A stretch of 64,000 nt of DNA from Corynebacterium hansenii (GCF_030408795.1 NZ_CP047211.1:310001-374000); one strand, 5' to 3'; shown: positions 16,828 through 25,523, numbered from the stretch's first letter. Numbers and translations: made by a program. The notes: generated by a model from the letters alone, not told the origin.

Positions 16828-17367
16828 ATGGACGATGCCGGGCAGAATGGGCCGACGACCGGAGGAAACGGGGCGGAGGCGGCCGCGCCGGGCGGGGGAC
16901 TGGCGGCGCTGACTGCCCAGCTCGACCGCATGGGCGTCGAGCACAAGACCGCCGAGGGGTCGGCGATCGTGGTGCTGCCGGGCACCCGCAAGCTCAAGAC
17001 GGTGTGCCTGCTCACGCCCGCGCCGGACTCCCTGCGCATCGAGGCGTTCGTGTGCCGCAACCCCGAGGAGAACCACGCCGGCGTCCACGAATGGCTGCTG
17101 CAGCGCAATCGCCGCCTGTTCGGCATCGCGTACACGGTCGACGCCCAGGGCGACATTTATCTGGTGGGGCAGCTTCCCCCCTCGCTTGCCGACGACGACC
17201 TCGACCGCGTGCTCGGCCAGGTGCTCGAGGCGTCCGACGGGGACTTCAACAAGATCCTCGAACGCGGCTTCTCCACGTCGATCAAGCGGGAATGGGAATG
17301 GCGCGTCGACCGCGGCGAGTCGCTGGCCAATCTGGAGCAATTCCGCCACCTGACCGGCGGGTCCTGA
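16828..17367 (+). CDS. YbjN domain protein
   Basis: A 179-residue cytoplasmic protein with a short Gly/Ala-rich lead (residues 1-25), then a YbjN (type III chaperone-like) fold: [61 protein letters not shown], ending in a helix with [17 protein letters not shown]. It is the counterpart of the gene following mshA in M. tuberculosis (Rv0487); its biochemical role is unknown. The ATG lies one base after the mshA stop and uses AAGGGAGC within the end of mshA, so the two are one unit. Confidence 0.82.
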   Translation: MDDAGQNGPTTGGNGAEAAAPGGGLAALTAQLDRMGVEHKTAEGSAIVVLPGTRKLKTVCLLTPAPDSLRIEAFVCRNPEENHAGVHEWLLQRNRRLFGIAYTVDAQGDIYLVGQLPPSLADDDLDRVLGQVLEASDGDFNKILERGFSTSIKREWEWRVDRGESLANLEQFRHLTGGS

Positions 17368-17397
17368 GCGGCCGCCCCGCCCCGCGCCCGCGGCGTC

Positions 17398-17445
17398 GGC
17401 GGGCGTTCCCGCAAAGGGGGGAGCACGAGCGCCCGCCCTTTTTTT
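17398..17445 (+). terminator. Terminator after mshA-ybjN
   Basis: GGCGGGCG (17398-17405) pairs with CGCCCGCC (17430-17437), followed by C and seven T residues. It ends only 17 bases before the gpmA start codon. Confidence 0.75.
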
Positions 17446-17449
17446 CGGG

Positions 17450-17455
17450 CATGAT
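17450..17455 (+). promoter_or_regulatory. Possible leaderless -10 of gpmA
   Basis: CATGAT followed by seven bases and the ATG at 17463. If real, the -35 region of gpmA lies inside the upstream terminator hairpin. No ribosome binding site is present. Confidence 0.4.
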
Positions 17456-17462
17456 CGATGGC

Positions 17463-18209
17463 ATGAGCAACGGAAAACTTGTCCTCGTCCGCCATGGCCA
17501 GAGTGAGTGGAACGCGTCGAACCAGTTCACCGGCTGGTATGACGTCGCCCTGACCGACAAGGGCCGCGCGGAAGCCGTTCGCGCGGGCGAGATGATGGTC
17601 GAGGCCGGCCTGGAGCCGACCATCCTGTACACGTCGCTGCTGCGCCGCGCCATCAACACCGCCCACATTGCCCTCGACGTGGCGGACCGCCTGTGGATCC
17701 CGGTCGTGCGCGACTGGCGCCTCAACGAGCGCCACTACGGCGCCCTGCAGGGCCTGAACAAGGCCGAGACCAAGGAGAAGTACGGTGACGAGCAGTTCAT
17801 GACGTGGCGCCGCTCCTACGACACCCCGCCGCCGGAGCTCGCCGACGATTCGCCGTACTCGCAGGCCAACGACCCGCGCTACGCGCACGTGGAGAACCCG
17901 CCGAAGACGGAGTGCCTCAAGGACGTCCGCGAGCGCATGATCCCGTACTTCGAGGCCGAGATCCTGCCGCGCCTGAAGAACGGCGAGACCGTCATGCTCG
18001 CCGCGCACGGCAACACCCTGCGCGCCATGCTCATGTACCTGGACGGCATCACCCCGGAGGACATCGCCGAGGTCAACGTCCCGACCGGCATCCCGCTGGT
18101 CTACGAGATCGACGCCGACGGCAAGGTCCTGAACCCGGGCGGCACCTACTTGGACCCGGAGGCCGCCGCGGCCGGCGCCGCCGCCGTGGCCAACCAGGGC
18201 AACAAGTAA
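17463..18209 (+). CDS. gpmA: 2,3-bisphosphoglycerate-dependent phosphoglycerate mutase
   Basis: Interconverts 3- and 2-phosphoglycerate in glycolysis. The 248-residue protein has the phosphohistidine motif [53 protein letters not shown] and the second histidine in [12 protein letters not shown]. An in-frame ATG at 17451 (MIDG extension) is less likely because the family starts directly with the strand before RHG. The extreme C-terminus is Ala-rich. It is followed by a strong terminator. Confidence 0.95.
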   Translation: MSNGKLVLVRHGQSEWNASNQFTGWYDVALTDKGRAEAVRAGEMMVEAGLEPTILYTSLLRRAINTAHIALDVADRLWIPVVRDWRLNERHYGALQGLNKAETKEKYGDEQFMTWRRSYDTPPPELADDSPYSQANDPRYAHVENPPKTECLKDVRERMIPYFEAEILPRLKNGETVMLAAHGNTLRAMLMYLDGITPEDIAEVNVPTGIPLVYEIDADGKVLNPGGTYLDPEAAAAGAAAVANQGNK

Positions 18210-18258
18210 AACCGGGCGCCGAGTAAAACCGGGCGCCGATTAAAACCAGGGCAACGAG
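18206..18258 (+). repeat. Short tandem duplication at the gpmA 3' end
   Basis: The 17-mer GTAAAACCGGGCGCCGA, which includes the gpmA stop codon, is repeated exactly at 18206-18222 and 18223-18239. A third decayed copy follows and then AACCAGGGCAACGAG, a near copy of the last gpmA codons at 18192-18206. This suggests slippage duplication of the gene end. Confidence 0.75.
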
Positions 18259-18317
18259 CAGCGAATAGACGGCTGCGAGAGGAACGTGCTTTCCGGGCGC
18301 ACGCCCCGGGAGGCCCC

Positions 18318-18351
18318 GGGCCGCGTCCGCTTCGGCGGGCGCGGCCCTTTT
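18318..18351 (+). terminator. Terminator after gpmA
   Basis: A 13-base stem (18318-18330 with 18335-18347, one G-T pair) capped by the stable tetraloop TTCG and followed by TTTT. Confidence 0.85.
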
Positions 18352-18481
18352 CCGTGCCGGGGGAACGGCTTCGACCGGCGTCCCGGCGGGACCGGCGGGG
18401 CCGGCACGGCTCCGGGCCGGACGCGGGGCGGGGCTCGCGAAGGGGTGCCGGGGTCGGTCGGCGGGCTCGGCCGAGGGGCGA

Positions 18482-18487
18482 TAGGGT
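18482..18487 (+). promoter_or_regulatory. Leaderless -10 hexamer of senX3
   Basis: TAGGGT followed by seven bases (TGGTGCC) and the GTG start at 18495, with no ribosome binding site. Confidence 0.5.
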
Positions 18488-18494
18488 TGGTGCC

Positions 18495-19643
18495 GTGACA
18501 TCTACCATCCTCGCGGCTCTAGTGGGCGCGGCCGTCATGGCCGCGGTACTCATCGGCGGTGGTGCCGTGGCAGGTGTGGTCAAGTCGGTGTCCCGCAAGC
18601 GTTCCGGGGCGGAGGAGCGCGTCACCACCATCGCGCAGGTCCTGCACCTGGCCATCCAGGGCTCGCCCACCGGCGTGGTGGTCGTCGACATTTCGCGCGA
18701 CGTGCTGCTGTCCAACCCCCAGGCCCACCAGCTGGGCCTGATGCACGAGCGCGTGCTGCACGATCTCGGCTGGGAGGCCGCGCTCCGCGTGTTCGACACC
18801 CAGGAGGAGCAGGAGCTCAACCTGGTCATCCCCGCCCGCCGCGCCGGCGCGCCCGACAAGTCCGTCCGGTGTCTGGTCAGCCCCCTGACCATGTCCGACG
18901 ACAGGTTCGTGGTGCTCTACGCCACCGACGAGTCGGAGCTGGTCCGCATGGAGGCCGCGCGCCGCGACTTCGTGGCCAACGTGTCGCACGAGCTGAAGAC
19001 GCCCGTCGGCGCCATGAGCCTGCTGGTGGAGGCGCTGGCCGAGGCGAAGGGCGACCCGGAGGCGGTCGAGCATTTCAGCGAGAGCCTGACGCGCGAGGCC
19101 AAGCGGTTGTCGATGATGATCACCGAGCTGATCTCCCTGTCCAAGCTGCAGGGCGCCGAGGCGCTGCCGGACATGGAGCCGCTGCCGGTGGACGAGATCA
19201 TCGACGCGGCGGTGCGCCGGACCAAGATCCTGGCGGATCAGGCGGGCATCACCGTCGGCACCGACTGCGAGGACGGGCTGATGGTCATGGGCGACCGGTC
19301 GCTCCTGATCACCGCGGTGTCGAACCTGATCACCAACGCCGTGAATTACTCGCCCGAGCAGACGCCGGTGAGCGTGTCGGTGAAGCTGACCGACGGCGAC
19401 ACCGTCGCCATCCGCGTCACCGACCGTGGCATCGGCATTTCGCTGGCGGACCAGGAGCGCATCTTCGAGCGGTTCTTCCGCGTCGACAAGGCCCGCTCGC
19501 GGTCGACGGGGGGAACCGGGTTGGGGCTGGCGATCGTCAAACACGTCGTCGCGAACCACAAGGGTGCCATTAAGATCTGGAGCAGGCCCGGCACGGGGTC
19601 GACCTTCACACTCGAACTGCCGGCCCTGAAAAAGGAAGGATGA
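18495..19643 (+). CDS. senX3: Sensor histidine kinase SenX3
   Basis: Membrane sensor of the SenX3-RegX3 phosphate-limitation system. 382 residues: one N-terminal helix (ILAALVGAAVMAAVLIGGG), then a PAS-like domain (about 45-145), the H-box NVSHELKTPVG with phospho-acceptor His165, and an ATPase domain with NLITNAVNYSP (N-box), VTDRGIGIS (G1), ERIFERFFRVD (F-box) and TGGTGLGLAI (G2). Only one clear membrane helix is seen; mycobacterial SenX3 has two short ones. The GTG start fits a leaderless message. regX3 follows seven bases later. Confidence 0.92.
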   Translation: MTSTILAALVGAAVMAAVLIGGGAVAGVVKSVSRKRSGAEERVTTIAQVLHLAIQGSPTGVVVVDISRDVLLSNPQAHQLGLMHERVLHDLGWEAALRVFDTQEEQELNLVIPARRAGAPDKSVRCLVSPLTMSDDRFVVLYATDESELVRMEAARRDFVANVSHELKTPVGAMSLLVEALAEAKGDPEAVEHFSESLTREAKRLSMMITELISLSKLQGAEALPDMEPLPVDEIIDAAVRRTKILADQAGITVGTDCEDGLMVMGDRSLLITAVSNLITNAVNYSPEQTPVSVSVKLTDGDTVAIRVTDRGIGISLADQERIFERFFRVDKARSRSTGGTGLGLAIVKHVVANHKGAIKIWSRPGTGSTFTLELPALKKEG

Positions 19644-19650
19644 TCCACCC

Positions 19651-20343
19651 GTGACCTCCGTTCTGATCGTCGAAGACGAAGCCGCCCTCGCCGAACCCCT
19701 GGCGTTCCTGTTGAGGAAGGAGGGCTTCGAGGTCCGGCTCGCGGGCGACGGCCCGACGGCGCTGGCCGAGTTCGAGGCGAACCCCATCGACATCGTCCTC
19801 CTGGACCTCATGCTGCCCGGCATGAGCGGCACGGAGGTGTGCAAGAACATCCGCCTGCGCTCCAACGTCCCGGTGATCATGGTGACCGCGCGCGACAGCG
19901 AGATCGACAAGGTCGTGGGCCTGGAGATCGGCGCCGACGACTACGTGACCAAGCCCTACAGTTCCCGCGAGCTCATCGCCCGCATCCGCGCGGTGCTGCG
20001 CCGCGGCGGCGAGCCGGAGTTCGACGACGAGGAGCTGGAGGAGGACGTCCTGCGCGGCGGGCGCGTGGTCATGGACGTCGAGCGGCACGTCGTCACCGTC
20101 GACGAAGAGCCGGTGTCCATGCCGCTGAAGGAATTCGACCTGCTGGAGTACCTGCTGCGCAACAGCGGCCGGGTGCTCACCCGCGGCCAGCTCATCGACC
20201 GCGTGTGGGGCGCCGATTACGTCGGCGACACCAAGACCCTCGACGTGCACATCAAGCGCCTGCGCTCGAAGATCGAGGTCAACCCGTCGCGCCCCCGCCA
20301 TCTGGTCACGGTGCGCGGGCTGGGCTACAAGTTCGAGGAGTAG
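19651..20343 (+). CDS. regX3: Response regulator RegX3
   Basis: A 230-residue OmpR/PhoB-type regulator. The receiver domain has the acidic pair ED at 9-10, phospho-acceptor Asp52 in VLLDLMLPGMSG, the Thr in VTARDS and Lys in VTKPYSS. The C-terminal winged helix ends TKTLDVHIKRLRSKIE...GLGYKFEE. The partner kinase is encoded immediately upstream and the GTG has AAGGAAGGA before it. In related bacteria it controls phosphate-starvation genes. Confidence 0.94.
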   Translation: MTSVLIVEDEAALAEPLAFLLRKEGFEVRLAGDGPTALAEFEANPIDIVLLDLMLPGMSGTEVCKNIRLRSNVPVIMVTARDSEIDKVVGLEIGADDYVTKPYSSRELIARIRAVLRRGGEPEFDDEELEEDVLRGGRVVMDVERHVVTVDEEPVSMPLKEFDLLEYLLRNSGRVLTRGQLIDRVWGADYVGDTKTLDVHIKRLRSKIEVNPSRPRHLVTVRGLGYKFEE

Positions 20344-20347
20344 GCCG

Positions 20348-20381
20348 GACCCCGCCCCCGGCGTCGTCGTGAAGCGGGGTC
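20348..20381. terminator. Hairpin between regX3 and the convergent cysteine-rich gene
   Basis: GACCCCGC (20348-20355) pairs with GCGGGGTC (20374-20381), spanning the 36-base gap between convergent stop codons. No T-run. Confidence 0.45.
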
Positions 20382-21324
20382 AGACCTCGCCCGCGGCCAG
20401 CCCCTCGCGTGCCGCCCGCGTCGCGGGGTGGATGGCCAGCAGCGGATATCCGGAGGGGCCGAAGGCGCCCGCGAGCCCGGCGGATTCCCGGGCGCGGCAG
20501 TGGTCGGCGAGGATCTCGTAGCAGGCCTCGCCGATCAGCTCGACGAGCTCCGACCTGTGCGACTTCCAGATCGCGTCGGCGTGCCCGTGGGCGCCCGGGT
20601 CGCCGGTGCAGTACCAGTCGAAGTCCTCGCCGCCGTCGCCCCAGCCGCGGCGGTCGTATTCGGTGATGGTGGTGCGCAGGATCTCGTGGCCGTCGGGGCG
20701 GTCCTCGTAGGCCTCCAGGCGGCGGAGGGGGAGCTGCCAGCACACGTCCGGCTTGGCCTTCACGTGGTCGACGCCGTGGGCGGCGGCCCACTGGTGCAGG
20801 GCGCAGCCGGCGCCGCCGGGCCAGCCGGCGCGGTTGGCGAAGATGCAGGCGCCGTCGACGACGGGCGTCTTAAGCGCGGGCTCGGGGTTGCCCTCCTCGT
20901 CGTCAAGCTCGTCCCACTCCAGCCAGGGCTCCAGCGGCTCGCCCGTGCCGGAGTCGATTTCGCGGAACCAGGCGGTGACGGCCTTCGGCCGGTTCTGCCA
21001 CCATCCGCTTTCCGACGGCCCGTCCCCGGCGTCGGCCTCCATCGCCCGGACGGTTTTCGTGAGGCGGTCGCGGTCGTCCTCGTCGCAGAGGAACGCGCCG
21101 TGGCCGCAGCAGCCGACGTCCGGGTTTCCGGAGTCGATGCCGCGGCAGGCGTCGGTGCCGAACACGCACGAGTACGTGGACAGGAGCCACGTGAGATCGC
21201 AGGTGATCGTGTGGTCGGGGTCGTCCGGATCGGTGAATTCGAACCATTCGCGGGGGAAGTCGGGGGCGACCTCCGCCGGCGAAGGCGCGGTTCCGCGTCC
21301 GGCGCGGGGGTGGAGCTGATTCAC
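20380..21324 (-). CDS. Conserved cysteine-rich protein (Rv0495c-like)
   Basis: A 314-residue cytoplasmic protein with no signal or membrane segment. Cysteines cluster as [21 protein letters not shown] with [12 protein letters not shown] (about residues 40-85), with more in [39 protein letters not shown] and [10 protein letters not shown]. The spacing suggests a bound metal or Fe-S centre, resembling zinc/iron-chelating cysteine-cluster proteins. It corresponds to the conserved gene between regX3 and ppx in mycobacteria, whose function I do not know. The GTG start is supported by a TACCGT hexamer eight bases upstream inside a shared palindrome. Confidence 0.7.
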   Translation of the reverse strand: MNQLHPRAGRGTAPSPAEVAPDFPREWFEFTDPDDPDHTITCDLTWLLSTYSCVFGTDACRGIDSGNPDVGCCGHGAFLCDEDDRDRLTKTVRAMEADAGDGPSESGWWQNRPKAVTAWFREIDSGTGEPLEPWLEWDELDDEEGNPEPALKTPVVDGACIFANRAGWPGGAGCALHQWAAAHGVDHVKAKPDVCWQLPLRRLEAYEDRPDGHEILRTTITEYDRRGWGDGGEDFDWYCTGDPGAHGHADAIWKSHRSELVELIGEACYEILADHCRARESAGLAGAFGPSGYPLLAIHPATRAAREGLAAGEV

Positions 21325-21334
21325 ACCGGAACAC

Positions 21335-21349
21335 GGTAGACCGTCTACC
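21335..21349. promoter_or_regulatory. Palindrome spanning divergent promoters of ppx and the cysteine-rich gene
   Basis: GGTAGAC-C-GTCTACC is a perfect 7-1-7 palindrome. Its outer halves form part of a -10 in each direction: TACCCT (21346-21351), seven bases before the ppx GTG, and TACCGT (21338-21333, minus), eight bases before the other GTG. Both genes look leaderless, and a dimeric regulator here would control both. Confidence 0.55.
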
Positions 21350-21358
21350 CTGAGACAC

Positions 21359-22297
21359 GTGCGATTAGGTGTATTGGACGTTGGCAGCAATACCGTTCAT
21401 TTGGTGATGGTCGATGCCCGCCGAGGCGGGCACCCCACGCCGATGAGCGATACCAAGTCGACGATGAAGCTGGTCGAGTACCTGGACGACGACAACGATC
21501 TGTCGAGGAAGGGCATCGACAAGCTCACGGGCTACGTCGCCGAGGCCAAGGGCCTCGTCGACCAGATGCGGTGCGAGGAAATGATCAGCTTCGCCACCTC
21601 GGCCGTCCGCGACGCCCGCAATTCCGACGAAGTCCTGGATCACGTGGAGAAGGAGACCGGCATCCGGCTGGAGATCCTCTCCGGCGAGGACGAGGCGCGA
21701 TTGACCTTCCTGGCGGTGCGCCGCTGGTACGGCTGGTCCGCCGGGCGCATCGTCAACCTCGACATCGGCGGCGGCTCGCTGGAGCTGACCTCCGGCACCG
21801 ACGAGGACCCGGATGCGGCGTACTCGCTGCTGCTGGGTGCGGGCCGGCTGACCCACGAATGGTTCGACACCGACCCGCCGGAGCGCAAGAAGATCGACCT
21901 GCTGCGCGATTACATCGACGCCGAGCTCGTCGAGCCGGCCCGACATCTGCGCACCCTGGGCGACCCGGACTTGGCCGTGGCGACGTCGAAGACGTTCCGC
22001 ACCCTGGCTCGCCTCACCGGTGCCGCGCCGAGTTCCGCCGGGCCGCGCGTCAAACGCACGCTCACCGCCCCCGGCCTGCGCCAACTGATCGCCTTCATCT
22101 CCCGCATGACCGCCGCCGACCGTGCCGAACTGGAGGGCGTGAGCTCGAATCGCTCGCACCAGATCGTCGCCGGTGCGCTCGTTGCCGAGGCAAGTATGCG
22201 AGCATTGGGGATTGAGCAGGTGGAGATTTGCCCGTGGGCGCTGCGAGAGGGCGTGATCCTGCGCCGACTCGACAGCAATCTGTACGGAAAGGGATGA
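21359..22297 (+). CDS. ppx: Exopolyphosphatase / Ppx-GppA phosphatase
   Basis: A 312-residue single-domain member of the actin-like Ppx/GppA family, which hydrolyses polyphosphate or pppGpp. Phosphate-binding motifs [19 protein letters not shown] (1), [12 protein letters not shown] and [15 protein letters not shown] (2) are intact, as is the Glu of [13 protein letters not shown]. It is short compared with two-domain E. coli Ppx, which is usual for actinobacteria. The stop is followed after one base by the next start. Confidence 0.88.
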   Translation: MRLGVLDVGSNTVHLVMVDARRGGHPTPMSDTKSTMKLVEYLDDDNDLSRKGIDKLTGYVAEAKGLVDQMRCEEMISFATSAVRDARNSDEVLDHVEKETGIRLEILSGEDEARLTFLAVRRWYGWSAGRIVNLDIGGGSLELTSGTDEDPDAAYSLLLGAGRLTHEWFDTDPPERKKIDLLRDYIDAELVEPARHLRTLGDPDLAVATSKTFRTLARLTGAAPSSAGPRVKRTLTAPGLRQLIAFISRMTAADRAELEGVSSNRSHQIVAGALVAEASMRALGIEQVEICPWALREGVILRRLDSNLYGKG

Positions 22298-22298
22298 G

Positions 22299-23981
22299 AT
22301 GAGCGAGGAAAAGCTCACCGTTGCCGAGTTGCTGGCGCGCCGTGAAAAGGAACGGGGCGACTCCGCCGCGTCCGAGGATCGCCCGCGCCGCCGGCGCCGC
22401 AGCCTGGAGGAAGGCGGCGTCTCCGTCGCCGAACTGACGGGCGGGATCCCGCGCGTCAAGGCCGCCGGGCCGCGGCGCGGCGCCCATGCCGTGGTCGAGG
22501 ACGAGGATCGCGACGACCGGCACGCGGCCCGACCCGCCGAAGCGGCGGAGTCCGCCGAGGCCACCGAGGCCGCCGAGGTTTCGGCGACCGAGGAGGCTGC
22601 GGCCGCGGAGGAGCGCGTCGCCGAGCGGGCGCCGCAGCCCGTGGAAGAGCCCGCCGCCGAAGCGCCCGTCGCCGAGGAACCTGTTGCGGACGAACCCGCC
22701 GCCGAGGTCGCGGACGAGCCCGTGGCCGAGGAGCCCGAGTACGAGTACGTTCACGAGCCGGTTGCCGAGCGGGCCACCGAACGCGCTCCGGAGCCGCCGG
22801 CCGAGGAGCCGGTTGTCGAGGCCCCGGTTGATGAAGTGCCGGTTGATGAGGCGCCGGCCGAGGAGCCGGTCGCCGAGGTTCCCGCGGAGGAGCCGGTCGT
22901 CGCAAAGCCCGCCCCGGAACGCGTCGCCGAGCCCGAGCCCGCCGAGACCCGCGATCCGTTCGCGGTCCCGCAGGCCGTCCCCGTCGACCCGCGCCCGGTG
23001 ATGGCCAACGACGAGACCGGCGAGATCACCTTCACGTTCACCAAATTCCACGATGCCCGCACGGCCAGCCGGCCCGTCGCCGACATCGGCCCGGTGGCCC
23101 GCGAGGTTCTCCAGGGCTCGATGGCCTACGACGACCGTCCGACGAACATCCTCCCGGTGATCGACGACGGCGAGGGCTACCGCGACGACCGCGGGGACGA
23201 GCCGTCGCCGGCCTCCGCCAAGACGTCGGAGTTCACCCGGGTCGACGGCGAGTCCGACGATCGCGCCTTCGACGGTTCCGCCATCGCGGGCACCGGCGCC
23301 GCGGGCGGTGCCGCCGCCATGGCCGACCACGTCGACGACGTGCCCGCGGCCTACCGCGAACGCGAGCGGGAGCATGCGGAGCACCAGGTCGGGGCCGACG
23401 CCTTCGACGGCCCCGATCACGAGGACGCCGAGGCCACCCGCGCCTTCGACGGGTCGTCGCTGACCGACGAGCGCTACGACGACGCACGGTACGACGATGC
23501 GCCCTACGACGACGAGCGCTACGACGATCGCCATGACGATGCGCGCTACGACGACGAGCGATACGACGACCGCCGTGACGACGCCCGGTACGCGGACGAG
23601 GACTTCGGCGAGGACCGGCGCCGCGATGCCGCGGACTTCGACGGTGACCCGGCGACCGCCGAGGCTCCGGCCGTGCCGGAGTCGGGTGCGACGAAGAAGT
23701 CCCGCGACGACTACGCCGAGGACAACTCGCTGAGCATCGGCCTGCTGATCGCCCAGACCGTCGTCGGCCTGCTCATCGGCGGCCTCGTCTTCGCGCTCTT
23801 CACGTTCCTGTGGGTGAGCCTCCCGGTGCCGGTCGTCGCCGTCATCGCGGTGGTCTTCGCGCTGGGGCTCGTCGTCGCCGTCAACCTCGTCCGCCGCGAA
23901 CGAGACCGACTGACCCCGATCCTCGCAGGCATCGTCGGCCTGGTCGTTTCCTTCGCGCCGTACGTGATCACTTTGCTGTGA
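22299..23981 (+). CDS. Acidic, disordered membrane protein with YDD repeats
   Basis: A 560-residue protein. Residues 1-50 are conserved-looking (LTVAELLARREKERGD, VSVAELTGGIPRVKA) as in the mycobacterial gene between ppx and proC. Residues 60-230 are low-complexity Pro/Glu/Ala/Val (EEP-V-AE units). Residues 235-310 have a compact segment (MANDETGEITFTFTKFHDA). About 390-435 is a run of (R)YDD(E/A) repeats. The C-terminus has two hydrophobic helices (LLIAQTVVGLLIGGLVFALF and VVAVIAVVFALGLVVAVNLV) and a final one ending LL. The large acidic region is probably cytoplasmic. Function unknown. Confidence 0.7.
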   Translation: MSEEKLTVAELLARREKERGDSAASEDRPRRRRRSLEEGGVSVAELTGGIPRVKAAGPRRGAHAVVEDEDRDDRHAARPAEAAESAEATEAAEVSATEEAAAAEERVAERAPQPVEEPAAEAPVAEEPVADEPAAEVADEPVAEEPEYEYVHEPVAERATERAPEPPAEEPVVEAPVDEVPVDEAPAEEPVAEVPAEEPVVAKPAPERVAEPEPAETRDPFAVPQAVPVDPRPVMANDETGEITFTFTKFHDARTASRPVADIGPVAREVLQGSMAYDDRPTNILPVIDDGEGYRDDRGDEPSPASAKTSEFTRVDGESDDRAFDGSAIAGTGAAGGAAAMADHVDDVPAAYREREREHAEHQVGADAFDGPDHEDAEATRAFDGSSLTDERYDDARYDDAPYDDERYDDRHDDARYDDERYDDRRDDARYADEDFGEDRRRDAADFDGDPATAEAPAVPESGATKKSRDDYAEDNSLSIGLLIAQTVVGLLIGGLVFALFTFLWVSLPVPVVAVIAVVFALGLVVAVNLVRRERDRLTPILAGIVGLVVSFAPYVITLL

Positions 23982-24020
23982 TCGCCCGCCGGGGGCGGCG
24001 TCGCCCCCGGTGCCCCGCAA

Positions 24021-24056
24021 GCGCCCCTCCCCGGTTAGCCAAGGAGGGGCGCTTTT
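24021..24056 (+). terminator. Terminator between the acidic membrane protein and proC
   Basis: GCGCCCCTCC (24021-24030) pairs perfectly with GGAGGGGCGC (24043-24052), followed by TTTT. Confidence 0.85.
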
Positions 24057-24072
24057 GGCACACTGGCCTCCC

Positions 24073-24918
24073 ATGACACGAATTGCGGTTATCGGCGGAG
24101 GAAAGATCGGCGGCGCCCTCATCGGCGGCCTCATCGACGGCGGAGTGGACCCCAAGTGCATCTACCTGGTGCAGCGGTCGCCCGAGCGTCGCAAGGCGCT
24201 GCGGGACATGTACGGCATCGTCGACGCCGATGACGCCGAGCAGGCCGTGGACGGCGCCGACGTCGTGTTCCTGTGCGTGAAGCCGCACGGCATCGTGCCG
24301 CTGCTGGAGGAGATCTCCGGGGTCATCGACGAGGGCGAGGGCGACACCGTCGTGGCGTCCATGGCCGCGGGCATCACCCTCGACGAGCTGGAGTCCGTCT
24401 GCGCCGTCGGGACGCCCGTCCTGCGCGTCATGCCCAACACCCCGATGCTCGTGGGCCGGGGCGTCAACGCCATCGCCCCGGGCCGCTTCGCCAACGACGA
24501 CCACGTCGATCAGGTCCGCTCGCTGCTGGAGAAGGTCGGCCACGTCGAGGTCGTCGAGGAGAAGCAGATGGACGCCGTCACCGCGGTGTCCGGCTCCGGC
24601 CCCGCGTACTTCTTCCAGTTCGTCGAGGCCATGGTCGACTCGGGCGTGACGCTGGGCCTCAAGCGCGATCAGGCGCAGCGCCTGGCCACCGCCACCGCCC
24701 TGGGCGCCGCGGAGATGATGATGGCGGAGGGCGCCGACCCGGTGAACCTGCGCGCCGACGTCTCCTCGCCCGGCGGCACCACCGCCGCCGCGACGAGCAC
24801 CTTCGAGGAGGAGGGCCTGCGCCGCGCGGTCATCCGCGCCATGCGCGCCTGCCACGACAAGTCCGCGTCGATGGGCCGCCCGGCCGGCAAGTCTTCCGGC
24901 AAATCCTCCGGCAAGTGA
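24073..24918 (+). CDS. proC: Pyrroline-5-carboxylate reductase
   Basis: Final step of proline synthesis, reducing P5C with NAD(P)H. 281 residues: Rossmann motif IAVIGGGKIGGALIGGL, VVFLCVKPH, VLRVMPNTPMLVGRG, and the C-terminal substrate signature DVSSPGGTTAAATSTFEEEG preceded by SGSGPAYFFQF. The ATG at 24073 has a CACACT hexamer seven bases upstream. The tail (GKSSGKSSGK) is a short unstructured repeat. Confidence 0.95.
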   Translation: MTRIAVIGGGKIGGALIGGLIDGGVDPKCIYLVQRSPERRKALRDMYGIVDADDAEQAVDGADVVFLCVKPHGIVPLLEEISGVIDEGEGDTVVASMAAGITLDELESVCAVGTPVLRVMPNTPMLVGRGVNAIAPGRFANDDHVDQVRSLLEKVGHVEVVEEKQMDAVTAVSGSGPAYFFQFVEAMVDSGVTLGLKRDQAQRLATATALGAAEMMMAEGADPVNLRADVSSPGGTTAAATSTFEEEGLRRAVIRAMRACHDKSASMGRPAGKSSGKSSGK

Positions 24919-25246
24919 GCGGACCCGACCCGTCGTCAAGCGGGACCGGGTAGGAGATCTGCGGCCTCGCGCCGCACGCACCGCCCCCGACCGCCCCACC
25001 CCGGCGAAAAACGCCGGACCGAGCCCTCCCGCCCCCGCGGGAGGGTTTTCGCAGTTGAAGGGTGGCGCGGGGCGGTTTCCACCTGCCCGGGTGTTCCGAC
25101 AACAACAGTAACGGTCGCCCCATTCGCGCCCTTGTATCGCATTGGCACCACCGATAACGGTAGGGTTTAAGAAGCAACCGCGTGTTCACAGTCTCTGCAG
25201 GAGGGGAAGCCTGCAGCGCGCGGAGTGCGCTGAAGGGAATGCGATT
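24919..25246. promoter_or_regulatory. Intergenic region proC to BldC-like gene
   Basis: This 328-base gap contains the proC terminator (25024-25049) and one copy of the 11-mer CGTCGTCAAGC (24931-24941). An AT-richer promoter zone follows (about 25125-25170, with GATAAC and TAGGGT candidates). A leader hairpin, CTGCAGG (25195-25201) pairing with CCTGCAG (25210-25216), encloses an AGGGG sequence. A second ribosome binding site, GAAGGGA, lies just before the ATG. Confidence 0.5.
25024..25049 (+). terminator. Terminator after proC
   Basis: CCCTCCCGC (25024-25032) pairs perfectly with GCGGGAGGG (25037-25045) around CCCC, followed by TTTT. Confidence 0.85.
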
Positions 25247-25438
25247 ATGACGAATGCCGAGAACGGGACGTTTCTGACGGTGGCCGAGGTCGCCGAGATC
25301 ATGCGGGTGTCCAAGATGACCGTGTACCGCCTGGTCCACGCCGGCGAGCTGCCTGCCGTGCGCGTCGGACGCTCCTTCCGCGTCCACGAGAGCGCGGTGA
25401 AGACGTACCTCGACTCGTCCTTCTACGACGCCGGGTAG
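25247..25438 (+). CDS. BldC-like excisionase-family DNA-binding protein
   Basis: A 63-residue winged helix-turn-helix protein: FLTVAEVAEIMRVSKMTVYRLVHAGELPAVRVGRSFRV, then ESAVKTYLDSSF. This is the MerR-like excisionase domain of BldC and of the mycobacterial gene after proC. BldC proteins bind DNA repeats cooperatively and regulate development in Streptomyces; the role in corynebacteria is unclear. The ATG follows GAAGGGAATGCGATT. A strongly conserved neighbourhood (proC, this gene, bS22) supports the call. Confidence 0.88.
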   Translation: MTNAENGTFLTVAEVAEIMRVSKMTVYRLVHAGELPAVRVGRSFRVHESAVKTYLDSSFYDAG

Positions 25439-25492
25439 GCCATCCGACGGGTCGTCCGCCGCGTTTCGCGCAGGGTGGCGGGTGAGGGGCGT

Positions 25493-25523
25493 TTGACCCC
25501 GGCACCCGGCTCCCCGCTATGAT
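25493..25523 (+). promoter_or_regulatory. Promoter of the bS22 gene
   Basis: TTGACC (25493-25498) and TATGAT (25518-25523) are separated by 19 bases. The start point would be near 25530, giving an untranslated leader of about 115 bases before the ATG at 25646. Confidence 0.5.

Noticed and set aside
20428..21339. Plus-strand open frame opposite the cysteine-rich gene
   Set aside because: High-GC third positions of the real gene create it; the protein is low-complexity Val/Ala/Gly with no motif.
22095..24161. 688-residue minus-strand frame opposite the acidic membrane protein
   Set aside because: The repetitive acidic codons generate a long open antisense frame; it overlaps ppx and proC and shows no recognisable domain.
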